Shown: piece by piece, positions 32,353 to 40,551 of the stretch
How the letters are laid out: every line of letters starts with the position of its first letter
Position numbering within the stretch: the first letter of the stretch is position 1
From: Alphaproteobacteria bacterium
Lineage (GTDB): Bacteria; Pseudomonadota; Alphaproteobacteria; Sphingomonadales; Sphingomonadaceae
Assembly (NCBI GenBank): GCA_018970445.1
Contig: JAGWWF010000002.1
Span: 1-64,000, forward strand
DNA length: 64,000 nt
Direction: 5' to 3'
The notes under the pieces: generated by a model
What the model was told of the DNA's origin: nothing
Seen by the model: the letters and a program-made list of their open reading frames with translations, nothing else
The model's database searches: none
Position numbers and translations under genes: made by a program

Positions 32353-33807
32353 ATGGATGCTAGAAACATAAACAACATCAGCGCACTGCCCAGCGACGGC
32401 GCCATTGACCTGGCTGCACTGGTTGCTGGCCGGCCCGACAGTGCGTTGGCCGCCCTGCTGGCCGCCGCCGATCTTGTGCTGGTGGTCAGCGCCAGTGGCC
32501 GCATCGACCAACTGCATGTCGGCAGTGGCGATATCGAACCCGCCGAAGTGGCGGATTGGGAAGGTGATGACTGGCGCGCCACCGCCCAGCCAGAGAGTGT
32601 GGGCAAGATCGAGGCGCTGATGAGCGAGGCGATTGCGCCGCGCTGGCGCGAGGCCAATCACGTCAGCGCCGCCGGCGAACTGCCGCTGAAGTGGCTGACC
32701 CTGCCATTGCCCGGTGGCCGGCGACTGGCGATTGCGCGCGATCAGCGGGTGGCAGCCAACCTGCAGCAGCGGCTGGTGCGGGCACAGCAGGCGATGGAGC
32801 GCGATTCAATGCGCCTGCGCCAGCTGGAAACCCGCCACCGCCTGCTGTTCGACACTGCGTCCGAGCCGATCTTCATCATCGATTCCGCCAGCCGCCGCGT
32901 GCTGGAGGCCAATGCCGCCGCCCGCCGCGCCACGGGCCTTGCGGCGACTGCGCTGGACGGCGTGAATTTTGCCGCGCTGGTACATCCAGACGACCATGAT
33001 GGCACCATCGCCATGCTGGGCGCATTGACCGTCAGCGCGCAACGCCACCCCGCTCGCCTGCGGCTGACCGACGGCCAGCCCTTCGCCATGAGCGCCAGCC
33101 TGTTTCGCCAGGATCGCGACAACCGCCTGCTGATTCGTCTGGCACCACTGGATCTGGCCGCTCCACCCGAAAGCGAGCCGCTGGCCCAGGCGATGGAACG
33201 CATGCCCGATGCGTTCGTGCTGACCGATGACAATTTCGACATCATCGCCGGCAATGGCGCCTTCCTCGATCTGGTTGGCCTGGCGCGGCCGACCGAACTG
33301 GTGGGCCAGCCGATCAGCCGTTATCTCGGCCGCCCCGGCATCGATCTGGGCGTACTCACCACGGCGCTGCGCGATCATGGCACAGTCCGCGGCTTTGCCA
33401 CGATTGCCCGGCTGGGCACTGGCGATCCAGCGAGCAGCGATGGCGAGCCAGTCGAGGTGTCGGCCGTCTCGTCAGGTGAAGCCGATGAGCTGCGGCATGG
33501 CTTTTCGATCCGTCCGGCAACACGCGATGCGGCCCAGGCCGCCGGCGCGTCGCTGCCGATGAGCCAGTTGACCGATCTGGTTGGCCGCGTTTCGCTGAAG
33601 GACATCGTGCGCGAATCGACGGATCTGATCGAACGCCTGTGCATCGAAGCAGCGCTGAACTACACCGACGACAATCGCGCCTCGGCCGCCGAAATCCTTG
33701 GCCTGTCGCGGCAGAGCCTTTATTCAAAGCTGCATCGCCACGGGCTTGGCAATCTGGGCGACAATGACAGCAGCAATGACAACAGCAAGGACGCCAGCAG
33801 CGGCTGA
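32353..33807 (+). CDS. ppsR: transcriptional regulator PpsR/CrtJ
   Basis: The 484-residue protein has an N-terminal PAS-like domain (~30-130), a coiled linker (~135-162, 'NLQQRLVRAQQAMERDSMRLRQLETRHR'-type heptads), two PAS domains (~163-270 and ~278-395) and a Fis-type helix-turn-helix (~430-466, 'ASAAEILGLSRQSLYSKLHRHGL'). This is the PpsR/CrtJ architecture; it represses bch, crt and puf genes at high oxygen by binding TGT-N12-ACA. The only cysteine in the whole protein is Cys430 at the start of the DNA-binding helices; the second redox cysteine known in Rhodobacter, in the PAS region, is missing. The tail 'GDNDSSNDNSKDASSG' is disordered. Confidence 0.95.
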   Translation: MDARNINNISALPSDGAIDLAALVAGRPDSALAALLAAADLVLVVSASGRIDQLHVGSGDIEPAEVADWEGDDWRATAQPESVGKIEALMSEAIAPRWREANHVSAAGELPLKWLTLPLPGGRRLAIARDQRVAANLQQRLVRAQQAMERDSMRLRQLETRHRLLFDTASEPIFIIDSASRRVLEANAAARRATGLAATALDGVNFAALVHPDDHDGTIAMLGALTVSAQRHPARLRLTDGQPFAMSASLFRQDRDNRLLIRLAPLDLAAPPESEPLAQAMERMPDAFVLTDDNFDIIAGNGAFLDLVGLARPTELVGQPISRYLGRPGIDLGVLTTALRDHGTVRGFATIARLGTGDPASSDGEPVEVSAVSSGEADELRHGFSIRPATRDAAQAAGASLPMSQLTDLVGRVSLKDIVRESTDLIERLCIEAALNYTDDNRASAAEILGLSRQSLYSKLHRHGLGNLGDNDSSNDNSKDASSG

Positions 33808-33843
33808 TCCGGCGCGGCAAATCGCGGCGCGACCAATGCCAAG

Positions 33844-33885
33844 TGTCTCGCAGCGTTGACGCCCGGCCGGCGTCAAGACTAATTT
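33844..33885 (+). promoter_or_regulatory. candidate bchG promoter with PpsR-like box
   Basis: TTGACG (33856-33861) and TAATTT (33880-33885) are spaced 18 bases apart, a plausible sigma-70 promoter. The -35 is overlapped by TGTCTCGCAGCGTTGACG (33844-33861), a PpsR box with one mismatch in the last base. An inverted repeat (33856-33863 with 33869-33876) lies between. The predicted start of transcription falls on or next to the bchG ATG at 33891. Confidence 0.4.
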
Positions 33886-33890
33886 ACAGC

Positions 33891-34826
33891 ATGGAACATG
33901 TCCCGCCACCGCGCCCCGGCGAACTGCTGCCGGCTGGCCCCCGCCACGCGGCAACCGGCGCGCCGCAGCCGCGAGCCGTGCTGGAACTGCTGAAGCCTGT
34001 AACCTGGTTTCCGCCGATGTGGGCCTTCATGTGCGGCGTGGTCTCCTCCGGCGTGCCGCTTGCCGATCGCCTTGGCCTGCTGATTGCCGGCATGCTGCTG
34101 GCGGGGCCTCTGGTGTGCGGCAACAGCCAGGCAATCAATGATTGGTTCGACCGCCATGTCGATGCCATCAACGAGCCGCAGCGACCGATCCCGTCGGGCC
34201 GCATTCCCGGCCGCTGGGGTCTGTACATCGCCTTGATTGGCAGCGTCATCAGCCTTTGTGTCGGCTTTCTGATTGGGCCGGTGGTGGGGGTTGCCACCAT
34301 CATCGGCGTGGCAATGGCCTGGGCCTATTCGGCACCGCCCTTCCGGTTCAAGGCGGATGGCGGGCTGGGTCCACTGGTGTGTGCCTTGGCTTATGAAGGC
34401 GTGAGCTGGTTTACCGGGGCTGCCGTGATGACTGGCGGCGTGCCCGACAGCCGCATCATCTGGGTGCTTGTGCTCTATTCGCTCGGGGCACATGGCATCA
34501 TGGTGCTGAATGATTTCAAGGCGGTGAAGGGCGATGCGCAGTCGGGCATCAATTCGCTGCCGGTGCAGATTGGGGAACGCAACGCCGCTGAAGTGGCCTG
34601 CTGGACGATGGCGCTGCCCCAGGTGGTGGTGATCATCCTGCTGGCGCGCTGGGGCCTGCACTGGCCGTCGGCGATGGTTGCCTTCAGCCTGGCGATGCAG
34701 GTCGTGCTGATGCAGCGCGTGCTGGCGGCGCCGGCTGCCAATGCGCCCTTCTACAACGCCACTGGCACCACGCTCTATGTGCTGGGCATGCTCACCAGCG
34801 CCTTTGGACTGTCGGTGATTGTCTGA
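33891..34826 (+). CDS. bchG: bacteriochlorophyll synthase
   Basis: The 311-residue UbiA-type prenyltransferase has about eight to nine helices and both Asp-rich motifs: 'NDWFDRHVDAINEPQRPIPSG' (first, DRxxD) and 'NDFKAVKGDAQSGINSLP' (second, DxxxD). It esterifies bacteriochlorophyllide a with geranylgeranyl or phytyl diphosphate in the membrane. The ATG at 33891 gives the family N-terminus; there is no Shine-Dalgarno sequence and a possible promoter ends six bases before it, so the message may be leaderless. An in-frame GTG at 33843 would add 16 residues. It overlaps the next gene by one or more bases (TGATG). Confidence 0.95.
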   Translation: MEHVPPPRPGELLPAGPRHAATGAPQPRAVLELLKPVTWFPPMWAFMCGVVSSGVPLADRLGLLIAGMLLAGPLVCGNSQAINDWFDRHVDAINEPQRPIPSGRIPGRWGLYIALIGSVISLCVGFLIGPVVGVATIIGVAMAWAYSAPPFRFKADGGLGPLVCALAYEGVSWFTGAAVMTGGVPDSRIIWVLVLYSLGAHGIMVLNDFKAVKGDAQSGINSLPVQIGERNAAEVACWTMALPQVVVIILLARWGLHWPSAMVAFSLAMQVVLMQRVLAAPAANAPFYNATGTTLYVLGMLTSAFGLSVIV

Positions 34827-36133
34827 TGCAACCGCTTGGCTGGCTTGGCATTGCCCGTCTGGGCCTGGTGCAAAGCGCACTGGGAGCCATCGTAATGCTG
34901 GCCTCCTCCTTGCTCAACCGCATAATGGTGGTGGAATATGCGCAGGCGGCAGCCCTGCCGGCCGGGCTGGTCGCCTTTCACTATGGCGTGCAGTTTTCCC
35001 GCCCGAAATGGGGCCATGGCAGCGATGCGGGTTGGCGGCGCACGCCGTGGATCATCGGCGGCATGGCGGTGCTGGGTGGCGGCGGCCTGCTCGCCACCGT
35101 CACCACCACCCAGTTGAGCGGCTCGTTCTGGCCGGCGCTTGCCGCGCTGATACTTGCCTATGCCATGATCGGCATTGGCGTCGGGGCCGCCGGCACCTCG
35201 CTGCTGGCGCTGCTCGCCAGCCGCACGGCCGAAACGCGGCGGCCGGCAGCCGCCAGCCTGACCTGGATCATGATGATCATCGGTATCGTTATTTCCGCTG
35301 GCGTGGCCGGCACGCTGCTTGACCCCTTTTCGCCTGAACGGCTGATTGCGGTGGCGGCCGGCGTCGTGGCGGCGGCCTTCATGCTCACCATCGTCGCCGT
35401 CTGGGGAGTTGAAGGCACGCCCGCATCCGAAGCCAAGCGTGAATCAGCCCCGTTCGGCGACGCCATTGCGGCCATCTGGGGTGACCCGCTCACCCGCCTG
35501 TTCAGCATCTTCGTCTTCTTCTCGATGCTGGCCTATTCGATGCAGGATCTGATCCTCGAACCCTTTGCCGGGCTGGTCTTCAACATGACACCAGGCCAAT
35601 CAACCAGCCTGTCGGGGGTGCAGCACCAGGGCGTGTTGGCCGGCATGATCATGGTGGGTGTGGGCGGCCATGCCTTTGGTGGCAAGGCGGGCCTGAAGCT
35701 GAAGCGCTGGATCGTCACCGGTTGCCTTGCGTCCGGTCTGGCGCTGGCCAGTCTGGCGCTGGCGGCACGGGCCGGGCCGGGCTGGCCGCTTTCTGCCAAC
35801 GTGGCCGTGCTGGGCTTTGCCAACGGCATGTTCGCTGTCGCCGCCATCGGATCGATGCTGGAACTGGCCGGGCGCGGCGGGCCGGGGCATGAAGGCATCC
35901 GCATGGGGCTGTGGGGCGCGTCCCAGGCCGCTGCATTCGGCATTGGTGGCTTTGCAGGCGCGCTGGCGGTTGACCGCTTGCGGGCGGTGGTGGCCAGCAC
36001 CGGTCGGGCGTTTGAACTGGTGTTCTGGGCCGAAGGCGGCTTGTTTCTTGTTGCCGCGCTCATCGCTTTGAAACTGAACGCGGATATGGGACAGGTGGCA
36101 GGCAGGCCGACAGCGAAGGAGGCAGTGGCATGA
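34826..36133 (+). CDS. PucC/LhaA-family MFS transporter (Bch2)
   Basis: The 435-residue protein has 12 hydrophobic helices and PucC-family marks: 'LNRIMVVEYAQAAALPAGLVAFHYGVQF', 'HGSDAGWRRTPWIIGGM', 'MLAYSMQDLILEPFAGLVF' and 'LSGVQHQGVLAGM'. These proteins are thought to deliver bacteriochlorophyll to light-harvesting apoproteins or help LH assembly. The gene between bchG and bchP is often called bch2 or orf428. It overlaps bchG (TGATG) and bchP (ATGA). Since no lhaA is found next to puhA, this may be the only PucC-type protein of the cluster, which would make it responsible for LH1 assembly; that is inference. Confidence 0.9.
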   Translation: MQPLGWLGIARLGLVQSALGAIVMLASSLLNRIMVVEYAQAAALPAGLVAFHYGVQFSRPKWGHGSDAGWRRTPWIIGGMAVLGGGGLLATVTTTQLSGSFWPALAALILAYAMIGIGVGAAGTSLLALLASRTAETRRPAAASLTWIMMIIGIVISAGVAGTLLDPFSPERLIAVAAGVVAAAFMLTIVAVWGVEGTPASEAKRESAPFGDAIAAIWGDPLTRLFSIFVFFSMLAYSMQDLILEPFAGLVFNMTPGQSTSLSGVQHQGVLAGMIMVGVGGHAFGGKAGLKLKRWIVTGCLASGLALASLALAARAGPGWPLSANVAVLGFANGMFAVAAIGSMLELAGRGGPGHEGIRMGLWGASQAAAFGIGGFAGALAVDRLRAVVASTGRAFELVFWAEGGLFLVAALIALKLNADMGQVAGRPTAKEAVA

Positions 36134-37377
36134 CCGAGATGTTCGACATGGTGGTGGTGGGCGGCGGCCCGTCGGGGGCGACGGCGGCCAATGATCTCGC
36201 ACTCCAGGGCTTCAAGGTGATGCTGCTTGACCGCATGGGCCGCATCAAGCCGTGTGGCGGCGCCGTGCCGCCGCGCCTGCTGAAGGACTTTGATGTGCCG
36301 CTGGATTTGCTGTGCACCACGGCCAACAGCGCCCGCATGATCAGCCCCACCGACAACAAGGTTGATATGCCGGTGGGCGAAGGCGGCTGGGTCGGCATGG
36401 TCGATCGCGACGTGTTCGATGAATGGCTGCGCGCCCGCGCCGCAAAGAACGGGGCCGACCGCCGCGATGGCACGTTCGAAGCGCTGGAACGCGATGCCGA
36501 CGGGGTCGCCATTGTCTGTTACCGGCCCAAGGGCGCCGCGCGCGGCAGCGAACCCGTGAAGGTGCGGACAAAGATGCTGATCGGCTGCGATGGCTGCAAT
36601 TCCGCCGTTGCCCGCGCCGCCCTGCCCGAAGAGAAATTGCCGTTTGTTGCCGCCTATCACGAGGTGGTGGAAAGCCCGCCCGAAGGCTTCAAGGGGTTTG
36701 AAGGCAATCGCTGCGATGTCTTCTATCAGGGCAAGCACAGCCCGGACTTCTATGCCTGGGTGTTCCCGCACGGCAGCAAGACCAGCATCGGCACCGGCAG
36801 CGCCGTGCAAGGGTTTGAATTGCGAAAGGCCGTCAGCAAGCTGCGCGACGAGCTGGGCATGGATGAAGCCACCTGCAAGACGGTGCGGGTGGAAGGCGCG
36901 CCCATCCCGCTGCGACCGCGCAAGAAGTGGGACAATGGCAAAGATGTCGTGGTGGCGGGCGACGCCGCCGGCACGGTCGCCCCGGCCAGCGGCGAAGGCA
37001 TTTTCTATGCGATGACAGCGGGGCGCGAGGCGGCCAAGGCGGCCGCCGAAGCAGTGCGCACCGGCGACCCGGCCCGATTGGCCCTGGCCCGCAAGCGCTT
37101 CCTCAAGGGGCATGGCACGGTGTTCACCGTGCTCGGCATCATGCAGTGGTGGTGGTACCGGTCTGACACGATGCGCGAGAAGTTCGTGAAGCTGTGCATG
37201 GACAAGGATATCCAGGAGTTGACCTGGGAAGCCTATATGAACAAGGAACTGGTGCGCCGGAAACCGCTTGCCCATGTCCGCATCTTCCTCAAGGACTCCG
37301 TGCAGCTGGTCACCGGCATCCTGAAGGGTGGTGGTGTCCGCGAAGGCAACACCGCCGGCAAGCGCGCCCAGGCCTGA
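36130..37377 (+). CDS. bchP: geranylgeranyl diphosphate / bacteriochlorophyll reductase
   Basis: The 415-residue flavoprotein begins with the FAD-binding 'VVVGGGPSGATAANDLA' (GGGPSG at 11-16) and has 'KPCGGAVPPRLLKDF', 'GCDGCNSAVARA', 'WVFPHGSKTSIGTG' and 'VVVAGDAAGTVAPASGEGIFYAMTAGR', the second nucleotide site. BchP reduces three double bonds of the geranylgeranyl tail to phytyl. Its start overlaps the Bch2 stop by four bases. Length and position (after bch2, before tspO) are the standard sphingomonad arrangement. Confidence 0.96.
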   Translation: MTEMFDMVVVGGGPSGATAANDLALQGFKVMLLDRMGRIKPCGGAVPPRLLKDFDVPLDLLCTTANSARMISPTDNKVDMPVGEGGWVGMVDRDVFDEWLRARAAKNGADRRDGTFEALERDADGVAIVCYRPKGAARGSEPVKVRTKMLIGCDGCNSAVARAALPEEKLPFVAAYHEVVESPPEGFKGFEGNRCDVFYQGKHSPDFYAWVFPHGSKTSIGTGSAVQGFELRKAVSKLRDELGMDEATCKTVRVEGAPIPLRPRKKWDNGKDVVVAGDAAGTVAPASGEGIFYAMTAGREAAKAAAEAVRTGDPARLALARKRFLKGHGTVFTVLGIMQWWWYRSDTMREKFVKLCMDKDIQELTWEAYMNKELVRRKPLAHVRIFLKDSVQLVTGILKGGGVREGNTAGKRAQA

Positions 37378-37415
37378 TCGCCAGCGGCACCGCCGGGGCA
37401 GAAGCGGGAGGCGTG

Positions 37416-37907
37416 ATGGCACGATTGTCCGAGCAAGCATGGGTGTTGCCGGCCGCGATCGCAGCGGTGGCGGCCAGTTTCACCGCGGCTGTGGGCGCGA
37501 CGATCACCGATATTGGCCCATGGTATCAGGCACTGAAACAGCCGGCCTGGGCACCGCCAACCTGGCTGTTCGGCCCGGCCTGGACCCTGATTTTCGGCCT
37601 GTGCACCATGTCGGGCGCCACGGCCTGGCTGGCGGCGCGCACCCGGTCCCAGGCCGAATCGGTCATCGGCCTGTTTGCCCTGAACGGCTTCCTCAACCTG
37701 TTGTGGAGTTTCCTGTTCTTTCGGTTGCACCGGCCGGATTATGCCGCGCTGGAGGTTGGTGTGCTGTGGAGCAGCATCGGCATCCTGTGCTTCGTGCTCT
37801 GGCGCTTTTCACGGCCGGCCGCCCTGCTGCTGTTGCCCTACTGGGCCTGGGTCAGCTTTGCCGCCATGCTGAACCGGGCGATCGTGGAGCTGAACGGGCC
37901 GTTCTGA
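37416..37907 (+). CDS. tspO: TspO/MBR family tryptophan-rich sensory protein
   Basis: The 163-residue, five-helix membrane protein has the TspO signature 'WYQALKQPAWAPPTWLFGPAWTLIFGL' and 'NGFLNLLWSFLFFRLHRPDYAALEV', rich in Trp and with the conserved Pro-Trp pairs. In Rhodobacter TspO binds porphyrin intermediates in the outer membrane and lowers photosynthesis gene expression under oxygen. GGGAGG stands five bases before the ATG at 37416. It follows bchP by 38 bases and ends the ppaA operon, nine bases from the convergent cytochrome c gene. Confidence 0.93.
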   Translation: MARLSEQAWVLPAAIAAVAASFTAAVGATITDIGPWYQALKQPAWAPPTWLFGPAWTLIFGLCTMSGATAWLAARTRSQAESVIGLFALNGFLNLLWSFLFFRLHRPDYAALEVGVLWSSIGILCFVLWRFSRPAALLLLPYWAWVSFAAMLNRAIVELNGPF

Positions 37908-37916
37908 AGCCGGCGG

Positions 37917-38453
37917 TCAGGCCCGGGTTTTCAGATAGGCAATCACGTCCGCCCGGTCCTGCGCGTTCTTCAGGCCGGCAAAGGCCATGCGGGTGCCGGG
38001 CATGAAGCTCTGCGGCGCTTCGAGATAGGTGAACAGCACCTCCTCGCCCCACACCACGCCGCTGTTGCGGTTGGCGCGGCTGTAGTTGAACCCGGCGACA
38101 CTGCCGGATTTGCGCCCGACGACACCGTGCAGCGACGGGCCGATCCGGTTCACGCCCGGTTCGGCGACATGGCAGGCCCGGCACTGGCCAAAGATGCGTT
38201 CGCCCTTCACCGCATCACCAGCAAGCCCGGCATAGGAAACGCCGGATGCAGGGGCCATGGTTGCCGTGGCCGAAGGCGGCGGCAGCGGCTGCGCATCGGC
38301 AGGCGGTGGCACCGGGGCAACATCGGTAAAGGTGGCATTGGGGGTGGCCGGTTCCTTGATCGTCGGCGCTTCGGCCGGCACGGCACTGTTGCCACCGCAG
38401 GCGCTGGTGAACAGGGCTGCCCCGATCAGGCTGACAACAGGCAGGAAACGCAT
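37917..38453 (-). CDS. lipoprotein-anchored cytochrome c (class I, c2-like)
   Basis: The 178-residue protein has a lipoprotein signal (lipobox 'FTSAC', Cys19), then a ~60-residue Pro/Ala-rich flexible tether, and a class I cytochrome domain with haem motif CRACH (91-95), '[18 protein letters not shown]' and '[15 protein letters not shown]', where Met156 is the likely axial ligand. The layout of a membrane-anchored cytochrome on a long tether suits fast electron delivery between the bc1 complex and the reaction centre or oxidase. Its place next to the photosynthesis operon and near ccmAB supports, but does not prove, a photosynthetic role. Confidence 0.9.
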   Translation of the reverse strand: MRFLPVVSLIGAALFTSACGGNSAVPAEAPTIKEPATPNATFTDVAPVPPPADAQPLPPPSATATMAPASGVSYAGLAGDAVKGERIFGQCRACHVAEPGVNRIGPSLHGVVGRKSGSVAGFNYSRANRNSGVVWGEEVLFTYLEAPQSFMPGTRMAFAGLKNAQDRADVIAYLKTRA

Positions 38454-38526
38454 AATGGAGGCTCCTTCGCGGGCACGGCCGCGGGGGCATTAACACAATG
38501 TCATGTTGATCGGCAATGAACCGGCT

Positions 38527-39153
38527 TCACTCCGGCTTCAATGCCGCGGCCGCCGCAAACGGCCCCACGGCCAGCGCCACCAGACTGGCGGCGGCCAGCA
38601 GCCGGAAGGCGCCGGCCACATCGCTGCCCACCCCGAAAATCAGCACCGGCAGCGCCAGTGGCAGCACGATCAGCCCGGCCAGCGCGCCGCCGCCCTTCAA
38701 CCCGGCGGTGAGCGCGGCGGCCACCACGGCCAGGCTGGCCAGCGCCGGCGTGCCCAGCAGCAGCGCCAGCCCCAGCCGCAGGCCCGTCGCGGCATCCAGC
38801 CCCAGCAGCACCCCGGCCACCGGCAGTGCCGCCAGCAGCGGCAGCGCAAAGCCCAGCCAGTGCGCCGCGATGCGGGCGGCGCACACCAGTTCGAGCGCGA
38901 TGCCGCGGGCAATCAGCTGATCGATCGTGCCATCCTCCACATCGGGGGCCAGCAGCGTTTCCACCGGCAGCAGGCTGGCGAGCAGCGCCGCCACCCAGAT
39001 GATGCCCGGCGCGATCCGCCCCAGCAGCCGGGCATCGGGGCCAACGGCAAAGGGAAACAGCGCCGCCACCAGCACAAAGAACATCACCGGCAGCCACAGC
39101 GCCGGCGACCGGGCGATCAGCGCGACATCGCGGCGGAACAGCGCCCACAGCAT
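38527..39153 (-). CDS. ccmB: haem exporter permease CcmB
   Basis: The 208-residue protein has six hydrophobic helices and CcmB-like segments 'LFRRDVALIARSP', 'LFPFAVGPDARLLGRIAPGIIWVAALLASLLPVETL'-type sequence and 'DVEDGTIDQLI'. CcmB forms with CcmA the ABC unit of cytochrome c maturation system I, acting with CcmC on haem attachment to CcmE. Start overlaps the ccmA stop by one base (TGATG). The next gene downstream is 73 bases away and is the cytochrome c, a natural client of this system. Confidence 0.93.
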   Translation of the reverse strand: MLWALFRRDVALIARSPALWLPVMFFVLVAALFPFAVGPDARLLGRIAPGIIWVAALLASLLPVETLLAPDVEDGTIDQLIARGIALELVCAARIAAHWLGFALPLLAALPVAGVLLGLDAATGLRLGLALLLGTPALASLAVVAAALTAGLKGGGALAGLIVLPLALPVLIFGVGSDVAGAFRLLAAASLVALAVGPFAAAAALKPE

Positions 39154-39725
39154 CAGCCCAGCCTCAAGACCGCGGCATCATCCAGGCCGATCTCGCCGTG
39201 CACCGCCGCCACCACGATGCCGCCCGCCGCCCGATGCGCTGCCATCGCGGCGGCCAGCAGCCCGGCCGATGCCGTGTCCAGCCCCGCCGTCGGCTCGTCC
39301 AGCAGCCACAGATCCGCCCCGGCCGCCAGCACCCGCGCCAATGCGGCCCGCCGCTTCTGGCCCGACGACAGCATCCGGCACGGCACGTCCACCAGCCCGG
39401 CCAGGTTCATCGCCGCCAGCGCCGCCGGCAACCGCATCAGCCCGCCATCCAGCCGCGCCCAGTGTGACAATTCTGCCCCCAGCGTCTCACGCGGTTTCAG
39501 CGCGACCTCGTGCCCGGCAAAGGCGCGGCGGCCGGCAAAGCCGATGCTGCCCGCTGCTGCCGGCAGCAGCCCGGCGAGCAGCCGCAGCAGCGACGATTTG
39601 CCGGTGCCATTGGGCCCGACCAGCAGCAGCGCCCCGCCCGGCGCCACATGGGCCGACACGCCTTCAAACAGCAGCCGCCCGCCGCGCCGGCAGGCCAGAT
39701 CCGTGATGTCAAGCGCTTCGCTCAC
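39153..39725 (-). CDS. ccmA: haem exporter ATP-binding protein CcmA
   Basis: The 190-residue ABC ATPase has Walker A 'GPNGTGKSS', the signature 'LSSGQKRRAALARVLAA' and Walker B 'LWLLDEPTAGLD'. It is the cytoplasmic ATPase of the CcmAB complex that supports cytochrome c maturation. The start is a GTG at 39725 (protein 'VSEALDITDLACRRGG'); no suitable ATG exists in frame. It is followed directly by ccmB. It is divergent from yciB, with 72 bases between. Confidence 0.92.
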   Translation of the reverse strand: MSEALDITDLACRRGGRLLFEGVSAHVAPGGALLLVGPNGTGKSSLLRLLAGLLPAAAGSIGFAGRRAFAGHEVALKPRETLGAELSHWARLDGGLMRLPAALAAMNLAGLVDVPCRMLSSGQKRRAALARVLAAGADLWLLDEPTAGLDTASAGLLAAAMAAHRAAGGIVVAAVHGEIGLDDAAVLRLG

Positions 39726-39797
39726 CGTCCCAGGCTTAACCGCCGGCCTTCGCTGCCGCAACTGGCGAAGCCCGGCAAATCCGGCTATGTCGCGGCC

Positions 39798-40421
39798 ATG
39801 CCCGCCAAAGACCGCCCGCCACTGTCCACCGCCTCCAATCTGGCCGTCAACTTTGGCCCGTTGCTGTTGTTCTTTGCCGCCAGCAAGGCCGGCAAGGCGA
39901 TGTTCGAGCGCGGTGAACTGCCGGGCTTGCGCGATGCCGATCTGGCCAGCGCCATGATCGGCACCGGCGTGTTCATCATCGCCAGCCTGCTCGCAGCGAC
40001 CTGGCACTGGGCGAAAACCCGCCATCTGCCGCCCGCCATGATTTTCACCACGGTGATCGTCGTGCTGTTCGGCGGCCTCACCATCTGGCTGCAGGACAAG
40101 GCGTTCATCCAGCTCAAGCCCAGCATCATCTATGGCGTGTTCGCCGCGCTGCTGCTGGGCGGGCTGGCCACCGGCCGGCCCACCCTGCAACTGGTGATGG
40201 GCGAGGCGCTGCCCGGCCTCACGACCCGCGGCTGGCGCCTGCTCACCCGCAACTGGGCGCTCTTCTTCCTCGCCCTGCTCGCCGCCAACGAAGGTGCGCG
40301 GCGTTTCCTGTCCTATGATGACTGGCTCAGCTTCAAGGTCTGGGGTGTCACCATCGCCATCTTCGTCTTCACCCTCGCCCAGACTCCGCTGCTGACCCGG
40401 CATGGGCTGAAGATGGATTGA
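39798..40421 (+). CDS. yciB: inner membrane-spanning protein YciB / septation protein A family
   Basis: The 207-residue protein has five to six hydrophobic helices with 'NLAVNFGPLLLFFAASK', 'FTTVIVVLFGGLTIWLQDKAFIQLKPSIIY' and 'WRLLTRNWALFFLALLAANE', the YciB (IspZ) family pattern. YciB is linked to cell-envelope and division functions in enterics. The ATG at 39798 is chosen because upstream in-frame sequence lies antisense to ccmA. Neighbourhood with ccmAB is common in sphingomonads. Confidence 0.92.
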   Translation: MPAKDRPPLSTASNLAVNFGPLLLFFAASKAGKAMFERGELPGLRDADLASAMIGTGVFIIASLLAATWHWAKTRHLPPAMIFTTVIVVLFGGLTIWLQDKAFIQLKPSIIYGVFAALLLGGLATGRPTLQLVMGEALPGLTTRGWRLLTRNWALFFLALLAANEGARRFLSYDDWLSFKVWGVTIAIFVFTLAQTPLLTRHGLKMD

Positions 40422-40551
40422 TCGCCGCCCAGTTTTGACAGCTTTGCCGATTCTGTCCGGAATCGAGACTGAAATCCTTTCATTTTTTCGCCGCCAGACA
40501 CAATGGCAGCGGTGAGATCATGACAGGCCGGGCCCGTGTAGGACAGCCCGA

